Assembly: GCA_016281295.1 (NCBI GenBank)
Contig: JAEEII010000207.1
Coordinates: forward strand, 1 to 64,000
From: Bacteroidales bacterium
GTDB taxonomy: Bacteria > Bacteroidota > Bacteroidia > Bacteroidales > F082
DNA: 64,000 nucleotides
Direction of reading: 5' to 3'
Positions 16,391 to 24,155 of this stretch are shown one piece after another. The notes below the pieces were generated by a model that saw nothing but the letters and a program-made list of their open reading frames with translations, did no database searches and was not told the origin of the DNA. Made by a program: the position numbers and the translations under genes. Position 1 is the first letter of the stretch, and every line of letters begins with the position of its first letter.

Positions 16391-17755
16391 TTATTCGTTT
16401 ATTTCGTCTGCTGAGAAGAACTTGGTGATGATTTGGGTGAGGTCCAATCCTTTCTTGGTCCTCCCGTTTTTGGAGCGTTTTCTACGGATGCGGCTGGTTT
16501 CTTCTTCCTCTTCTATAGGCTCTTCTGTCTCGATAGGTTGTGTTTCTTTCGGGATGATGGTCACTGGTTGTGTTTTCTTGAGTTTTTCAAGTCGTTCTTG
16601 GTGTTCGGCGCGGGCGATGCCTTCGATGACCAGTCCGATACCGGTGGCATACATGGGGCTTGCCAGTTCTTTCGCGGTGTCGTCAGAGAGGTGTTCGTTA
16701 GGATAGCCGATTCTGACGTCGAGTCCTGTTTTGAACGAGGCCAGTTGTTGGATATGTCGCATCATGGCGCCGCCGCCGGTAAGCACGATGCCAGCGATCA
16801 GTTGATGTTGCGAGTTGACTTTTTGGATTTCGTAGTTGGTGAGGTCGAAGATCTCTTCCATACGGGCTTGAATGATTTTAGCCAGGTTTTTGAATGAGAT
16901 CTCTTTGGGTGGCCGGTTACGGATTCCAGGGATGCTTACCAGTTCGTCGTTGCTGTTTTCGCTGGCCACGGCCGATCCAAACTTGACTTTTACGTCTTCG
17001 GCGTAGCGTTTGATGATGGCGCATCCCTTGCAGATGTCGTCGGTGATGCAGTTGCCACCGAAGGGGATGACGGCGGAGTGGTAGATTTTGTTTTCGTGGA
17101 AGATGGCGATGTCAGTGGTTCCGCCACCGATATCGACGAGTGCGACGCCGGCTTCTTTCTCTTCCTCGTCGAGCACTGCCTCTGCTGAGGCGATGGGTTC
17201 CAGGATCATGTGATCCATCTCCAGCCCGGCTTTCTCAATGCATTTGAAGATGTTCATGGCTGCTGCGGTCTGGCCGATGATCACATGGAAGTTGGCTTCC
17301 AGTTTGCTGCCAAGCATGCCTTTGGGTGTGATGCCGATTTCACCGTCCACATAATACTCTTGTGGGATGACGTCGATGATTTCTTCGCCAGGGACCATGT
17401 TGATTTTGAAAGTGTCTTGGCGCAGTTTCTCCAGTTCTTCGTCGGAGATCTCCACGTCGCGGTTGTCGCGCATCATCACGCCGCGGTGTTGCAAGCTCTT
17501 GATGTGCTGTCCGGCAATGCCGACGTTGACCGATTTGATGTCAACGTTTGACTGTGCCGATGCCTCATCGACGGCTGTTTTGATGGCATTGACGGTTTCG
17601 TCGATGTTGGTCACGATGCCTCTGCTGACCCCTGTGGATTCGGATTTACCGTATCCCAGGATTTCGATTTTGCCGTTGGCGGCTTTCCTGCCCACGATGC
17701 AGGCGATCTTGGTCGTGCCGATGTCTAATCCGACAATGATTTTTCCTTCACTCAT
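16391..17755 (-). CDS. ftsA: Cell division protein FtsA
   Basis: The actin-like protein that tethers FtsZ to the membrane. The 454-residue protein starts at the ATG at 17755 (MSEGKIIVGLDIGTTKIAC); the longer frame to 17779 would run into ftsQ. Visible: the phosphate-1 loop GLDIGTTK; the FtsA-specific 1C region; VALVDIGGGTTDIAIF (phosphate 2); and LTGGGAMM (adenosine). The C-terminus is a basic linker (RIRRKRSKNGRTKKG) and an amphipathic segment LDLTQIITKFF that could bind the membrane. It lies between ftsQ and ftsZ, the normal order. Confidence 0.96.
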   Translation of the reverse strand: MSEGKIIVGLDIGTTKIACIVGRKAANGKIEILGYGKSESTGVSRGIVTNIDETVNAIKTAVDEASAQSNVDIKSVNVGIAGQHIKSLQHRGVMMRDNRDVEISDEELEKLRQDTFKINMVPGEEIIDVIPQEYYVDGEIGITPKGMLGSKLEANFHVIIGQTAAAMNIFKCIEKAGLEMDHMILEPIASAEAVLDEEEKEAGVALVDIGGGTTDIAIFHENKIYHSAVIPFGGNCITDDICKGCAIIKRYAEDVKVKFGSAVASENSNDELVSIPGIRNRPPKEISFKNLAKIIQARMEEIFDLTNYEIQKVNSQHQLIAGIVLTGGGAMMRHIQQLASFKTGLDVRIGYPNEHLSDDTAKELASPMYATGIGLVIEGIARAEHQERLEKLKKTQPVTIIPKETQPIETEEPIEEEEETSRIRRKRSKNGRTKKGLDLTQIITKFFSADEINE

Positions 17756-17759
17756 AGTT

Positions 17760-18539
17760 TTATTTTTTTGTACACACAATTTGATTTTTATATCTTAAGT
17801 CCAAGGTCTTGTAGTCTTTCAGCGCTTCTGTCCCACTGTATTTCTCCAACAGGGTTCCCAGTCTTGACAACTTGGTGCTTACCGCGATGGTGTCACCGAT
17901 GATGACCCGTGCTGAAAGGTTGTTGACCATTAGTTCGTATTCGTTGTTTTTGTTTTTATAGATTTGTCCGACATTGCTGTTGAGGAACCGGTCGTTGCGC
18001 AAGGCCAGTGCGATGGCCAGGGCTTCCGAGAGTCCTGATTGGGCGTACAGCGTGTCGTTGAGGTTGGCGTTGTCCTTGCTCACGGGGAATTGAAAATCTC
18101 CGTTGGCGATGATTAGCCGTGGGGTGAACACAGGACTCGAGGGGATGATGTTGCCATCCTCGGTGACATAAATGGAATGTCCTTCGTTGTTGTAAACTCG
18201 CAACACCGGGCTGTGTTCTTTGGCTTTGATGAAAAGGGTGTCGTTAAGGCTGATGAATGCGCTGGAGCTCTCGATCCATGGATTTTCGCTGAGCAAGCGT
18301 TTGATTTTCATCATGTCGATGCTTCCTATGGAGGCATGATGCTCTATGCCGCAGATGGCCTCCGTGTAAGCGATGATGGTGTCTTTCTCCACGAATCCCC
18401 TCGTGTCATGACGATCCAGCTGGAACACCACTCCCTGCAACGGGGTGTCAAGGTACCACTTGCGTCCGAAGACGAACAGCGTGACCAGCGCGGCTCCCGT
18501 GATGACCCACAATACGATGCTTAGGATTTTCTTTACCAT
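17760..18539 (-). CDS. ftsQ: Cell division protein FtsQ
   Basis: Bitopic divisome protein bridging early and late division proteins. At 259 residues it has a short N-terminus, one membrane helix (ILSIVLWVITGAALVTLFVF), then a POTRA-like segment (about residues 38-105, ending LSENPWIESSSAFISLNDTLFIKAKEHSPVLRVYN split as NPWIESSSAFI and ALF-type KEHSPV). A beta domain follows. The sequence is diverged from E. coli FtsQ, but position and topology make the call safe. The start overlaps the end of murC by 7 bases. Confidence 0.9.
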   Translation of the reverse strand: MVKKILSIVLWVITGAALVTLFVFGRKWYLDTPLQGVVFQLDRHDTRGFVEKDTIIAYTEAICGIEHHASIGSIDMMKIKRLLSENPWIESSSAFISLNDTLFIKAKEHSPVLRVYNNEGHSIYVTEDGNIIPSSPVFTPRLIIANGDFQFPVSKDNANLNDTLYAQSGLSEALAIALALRNDRFLNSNVGQIYKNKNNEYELMVNNLSARVIIGDTIAVSTKLSRLGTLLEKYSGTEALKDYKTLDLRYKNQIVCTKK

Positions 18540-19879
18540 TGGCTGATCATGTTTTTGAGGGGTTTAACAAGACGGTCTATATTGCCTGCACCCATGGTGA
18601 TCAGCAGCTCGGGTTTCTTTTCGGCGATGACGTCGAGCAGTTGTTCTTTGGGGCAGATGCATTTGTTGCTCATGGCAATCTTCTCTAACAAGGCCTGCGA
18701 GGTGATGCCTTCGATGGGCTTTTCCCGGGCAGGATAGATATCGAGTAAAATCAGGTCGTCGGCCATTGCCAAGCTTGCGGCAAAGTCTTCCATGAAATCG
18801 CGTGTACGAGTGAAGAGATGAGGTTGGAAGACCAGCGTCACCCGTTTGGAAGGGAATGACGCTTTGATGGCCGACAGACAAGATTTTATTTCTTCCGGAT
18901 GATGGGCGTAGTCGTCGATGTAGCAGTGCCGTTCGTTTTTGACGATGATGTCGAAACGGCGTTTCACGCCGGTGAAGGATGACAGTGCTTCGGCGATGTC
19001 TTGTGGATCCAGTCCGAGTTCCAGTGTCGCGCTGAAAGCGGCGGTGGCGTTCAACACATTGTGTGTTCCAGCCATCTTCAGATGCACGTGGGTGAGGCCT
19101 TCCAGGTGTTCGATGTCGAAATCGGTCTCTCCCTCGTGTTGTATGACGTTGACCGCCCTGAATTCGTTTTGCTCTTGGAATCCGAAATGGTAATGAAGTG
19201 TCCCGTCGGTCTCGAGGGGCAGTGACTCTTTGCTGATGACGCAGCGTGAGGTGAGTCGCGCAAATGCGTTGAAACCGGCAATGAGTTGTTGTTTGTCGCC
19301 ATAGATGTCGAGATGGTCGGCGTCCATGGAGTTGACGATGCTGATGTCAGGTGAGAGTTGTAGGAAGGAGTGGTCGAACTCATCGGCTTCCACCACGAGG
19401 ACTGATTCCTCGGTGTGTCCGATGTGCAGGTTGCTTCCGAAGTTGTTGGCGATGCCACCGATGAAGGCAGTCATATCGACTCCGTTCTTGTGGAGGATGT
19501 GGGCTACCATGGCGGTGGTGGTGGTCTTTCCGTGTGTGCCCGCGACGGCGATGGTGTATCGTGTCTTTGAGATGGCTCCCAATGCCTCAGCGCGTTTCAT
19601 CATGGGGATGCCTCGTTGGCGCAAGGCCTCCATCTCCTTGAGGTCGTTGGGCACGGCAGGGGTGTACACGGCCATGTCAATGAGGGCAGGCAATAAGGCT
19701 GGATTGTCTTCATAATGGATTGCCATGCCCTCATTTTCCAACTCCGCTGTCAATGGGGAAGGTGTGAGGTCGTAGCCTGACACTTGTGCACCCTGGCTGT
19801 GGTAATACCTGGCCAAGGCGCTCATGCCGATGCCGCCAATACCTACAAAATACACGCTTTTATTCCCCTGCTTATTCAT
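18533..19879 (-). CDS. murC: UDP-N-acetylmuramate-L-alanine ligase
   Basis: Adds L-Ala to UDP-MurNAc with ATP, the first peptide step of peptidoglycan synthesis. The full-length Mur ligase has 448 residues: VYFVGIGGIGMSALARYYH nucleotide-binding N-terminus, the P-loop AVAGTHGKTTTTAMVAH, EADEFDHSFLQLSPDI in the central domain, and the C-terminal YIDDYAHHPEEIKSCL with the conserved Asp and His. Its intact state contrasts with the truncated murD three genes upstream. Confidence 0.97.
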   Translation of the reverse strand: MNKQGNKSVYFVGIGGIGMSALARYYHSQGAQVSGYDLTPSPLTAELENEGMAIHYEDNPALLPALIDMAVYTPAVPNDLKEMEALRQRGIPMMKRAEALGAISKTRYTIAVAGTHGKTTTTAMVAHILHKNGVDMTAFIGGIANNFGSNLHIGHTEESVLVVEADEFDHSFLQLSPDISIVNSMDADHLDIYGDKQQLIAGFNAFARLTSRCVISKESLPLETDGTLHYHFGFQEQNEFRAVNVIQHEGETDFDIEHLEGLTHVHLKMAGTHNVLNATAAFSATLELGLDPQDIAEALSSFTGVKRRFDIIVKNERHCYIDDYAHHPEEIKSCLSAIKASFPSKRVTLVFQPHLFTRTRDFMEDFAASLAMADDLILLDIYPAREKPIEGITSQALLEKIAMSNKCICPKEQLLDVIAEKKPELLITMGAGNIDRLVKPLKNMISQW

Positions 19880-19891
19880 TACCTAACTATA

Positions 19892-20974
19892 TTAAAATGC
19901 CTTCAATATTACATCTACGATATCGTCCGCCGCGTTGGGACGTGCGAATTGTGCGATGTTCTTTTTCATATCCTCTTGCAAGGCGCTGTCCTTGAGTAGC
20001 TTTTGCAGTTCAGGGATGAGCACCTGCTCGGTTTCCTGGTTTTTGACCATCAAAGCGGCGCCGGCATCGACCAGCTGCTGCGCGTTTTTGGTCTGGTGAT
20101 CCTCCGCTGCGGTGGGCAGCGGGACAAAGATGACGGGTTTCTGCACCAAGGCCAATTCTGATATTGAAATGGCCCCAGCTCTCGAGATGACGACATCGGC
20201 CACTGAATAGGCGTAGTCCATTCGGTCGATGAAGACTGTGGGTTTGACGTAGTCTTCAAGGTGTCTTTCCTTGACCTCTTTCAGGGCTTCGTCGTAGTAT
20301 AACTTTCCGGTTTGCCAGATGAGTTGCATGCTGCCGTCACTGAATTTATCAATCTGTGCGGAGATGCCTTTGTTGATTCCCAGGGCACCTTGGCTGCCTC
20401 CAACGACGAGGACCACGGGTCGTTGGGGATCCACTCCAAAATAGGCTGCCGACTCTTTACGGTCGCATTTCCCGTTGATGTTGCCTCTCAATGGGTTGCC
20501 TGTAAAGTGAAGCTTCGTCGGGTCGAACCATCGTTCAAGCCCGTGATAGGCCACACAGATGGCTTTGGCTTTCTGTCCCACGTTGCGGTTGGTCTTGCCC
20601 GGGTAGGAGTTCTGTTCCTGAATCACGGTGGGGATCCCCAGGAAATTGGCCGCCTTCAGCGTTGGTCCACTGGCAAAGCCCCCCACGCCGATGACGACAT
20701 CTGGCTTGAACTTTTTCAGGATCCTTGTCGCGCGATATAGGCTGTCTATAATCTTGATGGGCAGGAGAAGGGTCTCTGGCTTTTTGGTGAATCCGCTGAT
20801 CCACAGGCCTTCAATCGGATACCCCGCTTTAGGCACGCGCTCCATCTCCATCCTTCCTTTGGCTCCTATAAACAATATCTCCACATCCGGCTGCCTTCTC
20901 TTCAATGCATCCGCAATCGCTATGGCCGGGAAGATGTGCCCGCCTGTTCCGCCTCCGCTGATGACGACTTTCAT
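19892..20974 (-). CDS. murG: Undecaprenyl-PP-MurNAc-pentapeptide GlcNAc transferase
   Basis: Converts lipid I to lipid II on the inner face of the membrane. The 360-residue GT28 enzyme has an N-terminal ISGGGTGGHIFPAIAIADAL glycine-rich loop and VIGVGGFASGPTL. The C-terminal donor-binding region includes VVGGSQGALGIN, ISRAGAISISELAL and FVPLPTAAEDHQTKNAQ. It is intact, follows ftsW after 6 bases, and precedes murC by 12 bases. Confidence 0.97.
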   Translation of the reverse strand: MKVVISGGGTGGHIFPAIAIADALKRRQPDVEILFIGAKGRMEMERVPKAGYPIEGLWISGFTKKPETLLLPIKIIDSLYRATRILKKFKPDVVIGVGGFASGPTLKAANFLGIPTVIQEQNSYPGKTNRNVGQKAKAICVAYHGLERWFDPTKLHFTGNPLRGNINGKCDRKESAAYFGVDPQRPVVLVVGGSQGALGINKGISAQIDKFSDGSMQLIWQTGKLYYDEALKEVKERHLEDYVKPTVFIDRMDYAYSVADVVISRAGAISISELALVQKPVIFVPLPTAAEDHQTKNAQQLVDAGAALMVKNQETEQVLIPELQKLLKDSALQEDMKKNIAQFARPNAADDIVDVILKAF

Positions 20975-20980
20975 GGTTGT

Positions 20981-22285
20981 TTAGTTATTTAGTTGTTGTT
21001 CTTCTTGTTCATTATCTATTTCATACACTTCGCTGCTGTCTTCTTCCACGCTTCTTGTCACGCTAAGGATCATCCCGATGGCGAATCCTGTCATGAGCAT
21101 CGACGATCCACCTTTGCTGATGAAGGGCAGCTGTTGTCCGGTGACTGGCATCAGTCCTGTTGACACGCCCATGTTGATCATGGCTTGCATGACGATGATG
21201 ATGGCGATGCCGAACGCCAGCATGGCTCCGAAGCTGAGGGGCCGTTTCTTGACGACTTTGGTGGCTCGTGTGAGCAAAATGATGTATAGCAGGAGCACAA
21301 ACACACCGCCGACAAGCCCGTATTCTTCGATGATGATGGCGTAGATGCAGTCGGAGAAGGGTTGCGGCAGGAAGTTGCGTTGCGTGCTTTTCCCAGAGCC
21401 TTTGCCGAAGAGTCCTCCTTTGGCGACAGCAATCTTTGCGTAGGTCTTTTGCGCGTTGCGGTCATCAATCTGAAGTGGCGCTTTCCCGTTCTCTTCGCCC
21501 GAGGCCTTTTTGGCTTCCTTCTCTAACTTGGCAGCTTCGATACGTCCCTGCCAGGTCTTCACACGGCTCACCCTCGGCTTCTTTCTGGCTTTTTCCTGTA
21601 ACTTGGCATCCTCGGGATGTTGTTCCGCTGCTGCCACCACTTTCTCGTATCTTCCTTGACGGATGTTAGCGACCATGTCGTCAGTCAGGATGTACAATCC
21701 CATGCCAAGAACTGCTATGCCGATGATGGCCATGATGTAGCCGAACTTGATTTGTCCGATGAAGAGCATGATCATGCACACCAAGAAAAGCATGGCTGCG
21801 GTCGATAGGTTTTCAGGGAAAATGGGCGCGACGATGAGGAAGATTGGAAGTACCATGGGGACGACCAGATTCTTGAATTTATAGTCCTTGCTGTTCCATA
21901 CCACGATGTATTTCGCCAGATAGGTGATCAGTACAATCTTGGCTAACTCGCTGGTTTGGAAGCCCATGATGCTTCTTGAAGCACCATTGATGCGGCTTCC
22001 GAAGAAATAGGTGAAAACCAGCAGGATGCAGCAGAACAGCAACACGAGCTCGATGCCGCGGGAATAATGGCGGTAGTCGATCCTCGAGGCGATGAACATC
22101 ATGACGAAGCCGCCCAGGAGGGTGGCCGCATGCTTCATCAGCACCATCTCGTTGTAGGCTCCTACTTTCACGTGTGCCTCAGAGCTGGTAGCGCTATACA
22201 CCGCCAGCAAGGAGATCACCCCGAGAAGGAGCGCCACCACCCAGATGACCCGGTCGCCTTTCAAAAGTCTGTTGATCCTGTTCAT
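20981..22285 (-). CDS. ftsW: FtsW, septal SEDS glycosyltransferase
   Basis: SEDS-family polymerase of lipid II working with FtsI. The 434-residue protein has about ten hydrophobic segments. Motifs: VYSATSSEAH near the N-terminus, and NFLPQPFSDCIYAIIIEEYGLVGG with the conserved Asp, typical of FtsW/RodA. MNMGVSTGLMPVTGQQLPFISKGGSSM (read as GVSTGLMPVTGQ and LPFISKGGSS) is the FtsW signature. A charged loop of about 75 residues between the middle helices (RQGRYEKVVAAAEQ through KTYAKIA, rich in K/E) is longer than usual. It lies between the murD-like gene and murG. Confidence 0.95.
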   Translation of the reverse strand: MNRINRLLKGDRVIWVVALLLGVISLLAVYSATSSEAHVKVGAYNEMVLMKHAATLLGGFVMMFIASRIDYRHYSRGIELVLLFCCILLVFTYFFGSRINGASRSIMGFQTSELAKIVLITYLAKYIVVWNSKDYKFKNLVVPMVLPIFLIVAPIFPENLSTAAMLFLVCMIMLFIGQIKFGYIMAIIGIAVLGMGLYILTDDMVANIRQGRYEKVVAAAEQHPEDAKLQEKARKKPRVSRVKTWQGRIEAAKLEKEAKKASGEENGKAPLQIDDRNAQKTYAKIAVAKGGLFGKGSGKSTQRNFLPQPFSDCIYAIIIEEYGLVGGVFVLLLYIILLTRATKVVKKRPLSFGAMLAFGIAIIIVMQAMINMGVSTGLMPVTGQQLPFISKGGSSMLMTGFAIGMILSVTRSVEEDSSEVYEIDNEQEEQQLNN

Positions 22286-22295
22286 GGTTCCTTGG

Positions 22296-22847
22296 TTATT
22301 CAGCGTTCAGTTTCTGTACTTCTCTTACGAAGGTGTCGCCCCGTTCGGAATAATCCATGTCATAGTCCTTGCAGGCAGGGGAGAACAAGACGACGTCGTT
22401 TTTCTGGGCGATGATGGCCGCGGTGTTGACGGCCTCCCCGATGGTGGCGGCGTCATAGAACTCTTGTACCGCGCCTTGGAAAGTCATCTGGATGTTTTCC
22501 TTCTCTTTTCCCAGGCAGATGATGGCCTTCACGCTTTTTTTCGCGGTGTCGATAAGCTCGCTGTAGTTGTTGTGGCATGAGCCGCCTACAATCCAGATGA
22601 CGGGGTTGACGATGTTCTCGAAGGTGAACCAGGTGGCGTTGACATTCTCGGCCTGCGAGTCGTCATAATACATCACGCCATTGACCGTGTCCACATACCG
22701 TTGGCGATGGCTCATGGTCTGCAAGTCACCCATGCATTTCTTGATGCTTTCTTTCCGGATTTCCAGGATCTTCGATGTGATGCTGGATGCCATGTTCTCC
22801 GGTCTGGGTTTCCTTAGGTTTTCTGCTTTCTCAAATAAAAATCTCAT
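22296..22847 (-). CDS. MurD-like protein reduced to the C-terminal ligase domain
   Basis: This 183-residue protein sits where murD belongs but matches only the C-terminal third of MurD. Residues 18-30 (ENMASSITSKILEI) align with the last helix of the central domain, and 46-180 with the C-terminal domain: HRQRYVDTVNGVMYYDDSQ, NPVIWIVGG, VKAIICLG, DVVLFSPAC and ERGDTF. The N-terminal UDP-binding domain and the P-loop domain are absent; only 27 bases separate it from mraY, so there is no room for them. Signature residues are changed: DSK is DSQ (63-65), the GG-x-DKG loop is GGSCHNN, and the F after SPACxxxD is missing. It cannot ligate D-Glu as it stands. It could be a relic kept in the operon, a regulatory subunit, or a partner of a MurD encoded elsewhere. 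The frame is intact and fully embedded in the operon. Confidence 0.8.
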   Translation of the reverse strand: MRFLFEKAENLRKPRPENMASSITSKILEIRKESIKKCMGDLQTMSHRQRYVDTVNGVMYYDDSQAENVNATWFTFENIVNPVIWIVGGSCHNNYSELIDTAKKSVKAIICLGKEKENIQMTFQGAVQEFYDAATIGEAVNTAAIIAQKNDVVLFSPACKDYDMDYSERGDTFVREVQKLNAE

Positions 22848-22874
22848 ATCTCGACTTAATTGTTCTTATTACTT

Positions 22875-24152
22875 CTATCTTATCTTAAACGTGATCAGCG
22901 TGAATGCCGCTAACAGGATGGTTACTATCCAGAAGCGTATGGTGATCTTTACTTCATGGTGTACTGTGTTGTATCCTTCGCCATGTCCTTTGAAGGTGAC
23001 CGTGCTGTTGGGCCAGGCTTTCTTGAAATCGCTATAGCTGGTCCTGAAATGGTCATGGACGGGGCCTTTCTTCCAAATTCTGTGTTTCTTTCCGTGCTTG
23101 ACGAAGTGTTTCACGTCGAGGTCGGAGAGGATCTCGAAAAGGAACACGCCGCAGAGCAGAGGCAGCAGCAGCTCTTTATGCATGATGATGGCCGACACTG
23201 CGATGATGCCTCCGATGGTCAGGCTTCCGGTGTCGCCCATGAAGATCTGGGCAGGGTAGGAGTTGAACCACAGGAAACCGATCAACGAGCCGACGAAGGC
23301 TGCCATGAACACCACCAGTTCCTCGCTGCCTGGGATGTACATCAGGTCGAAGTGGCTGGCAGTGACGGCGTTACTTGAGATATAGGCCAGGATGACCAGC
23401 GTTAAGCCTATGATGGCGGAGTTGCCTGAGGCCATGCCGTCCATGCCGTCGTTGAGGTTGGAACCGTTGCTGACAGCGGCCACAATGAAGACGGTGAGTA
23501 GCACGAAGAAGACCCAAGCGAGGTTATACATCCATTTGGGGCCTGCCCAGCGGAACAGGTCGGCGTAGTTGAGGTTATGGTTTTTCACGAATGGGATGGT
23601 CGTCCGGGTCGATTTCACGTCGGGACTCTTGACGACGATTTCCTTGTTGTCTTCGATTTTTACATGGATGTTTTCGTTGATCTGCACGGCAGGGCTGAAA
23701 CGGAGGGTGAGTCCGACGATGAGGCCTAACAAGATCTGACCGCCGAGCTTGACCGCGGGTTTGATGCCGTCTTTCTGTTTTCTGAATGTCTTGATATAGT
23801 CGTCGGAGAATCCGATGATGCCGAGGATAAGCGTCGTGACGATCATGAGGATGGTGTAAACACTGTGCAGCTTGCAGATCAGCAAGACAGGGATCAATAT
23901 GGCGGCGATGATGATGACGCCACCCATGGTGGGTACGCCTTTTTTCTGGGTGTTATAGGGGTCGGTGGCCTCGTCACGCTGTGTCTCGACGATTTTTTTG
24001 CGTTTCAGCAACTTGATGAAATAGTTGCCAAACCAGACCGAGACGATGAGGGCTAATATGATGGCAACCGCGGCTCGGAAGGTGACGTAGGTGAACACCC
24101 TCGCGCCGGGGAAGTGTAAGCTGTCCAGATATGAAAACAGATAGTATAGCAT
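22875..24152 (-). CDS. mraY: Phospho-MurNAc-pentapeptide transferase
   Basis: Transfers phospho-MurNAc-pentapeptide to undecaprenyl phosphate, making lipid I. The 425-residue protein has about ten hydrophobic segments. Motifs: GVPTMGGVIIIAAIL, GFSDDYIK with the Asp pair, SNGSNLNDGMDGMASG, FMGDTGSLTIGG and PVHDHFR. It carries the soluble insertion (residues about 150-195, VQINENIHVKIEDNKEIV) seen in Bacteroidota MraY. It lies 3 bases after murE and directly before the murD-like gene. Confidence 0.96.
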   Translation of the reverse strand: MLYYLFSYLDSLHFPGARVFTYVTFRAAVAIILALIVSVWFGNYFIKLLKRKKIVETQRDEATDPYNTQKKGVPTMGGVIIIAAILIPVLLICKLHSVYTILMIVTTLILGIIGFSDDYIKTFRKQKDGIKPAVKLGGQILLGLIVGLTLRFSPAVQINENIHVKIEDNKEIVVKSPDVKSTRTTIPFVKNHNLNYADLFRWAGPKWMYNLAWVFFVLLTVFIVAAVSNGSNLNDGMDGMASGNSAIIGLTLVILAYISSNAVTASHFDLMYIPGSEELVVFMAAFVGSLIGFLWFNSYPAQIFMGDTGSLTIGGIIAVSAIIMHKELLLPLLCGVFLFEILSDLDVKHFVKHGKKHRIWKKGPVHDHFRTSYSDFKKAWPNSTVTFKGHGEGYNTVHHEVKITIRFWIVTILLAAFTLITFKIR

Positions 24153-24155
24153 GTC

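Noticed and set aside
23020..23060. MraY with PVHDHF in place of the HHH motif, and NLNDGMDG in place of LTDGLDG
   Set aside because: As far as I recall these are the normal forms in Bacteroidota MraY, so this is not a sign of lost function.
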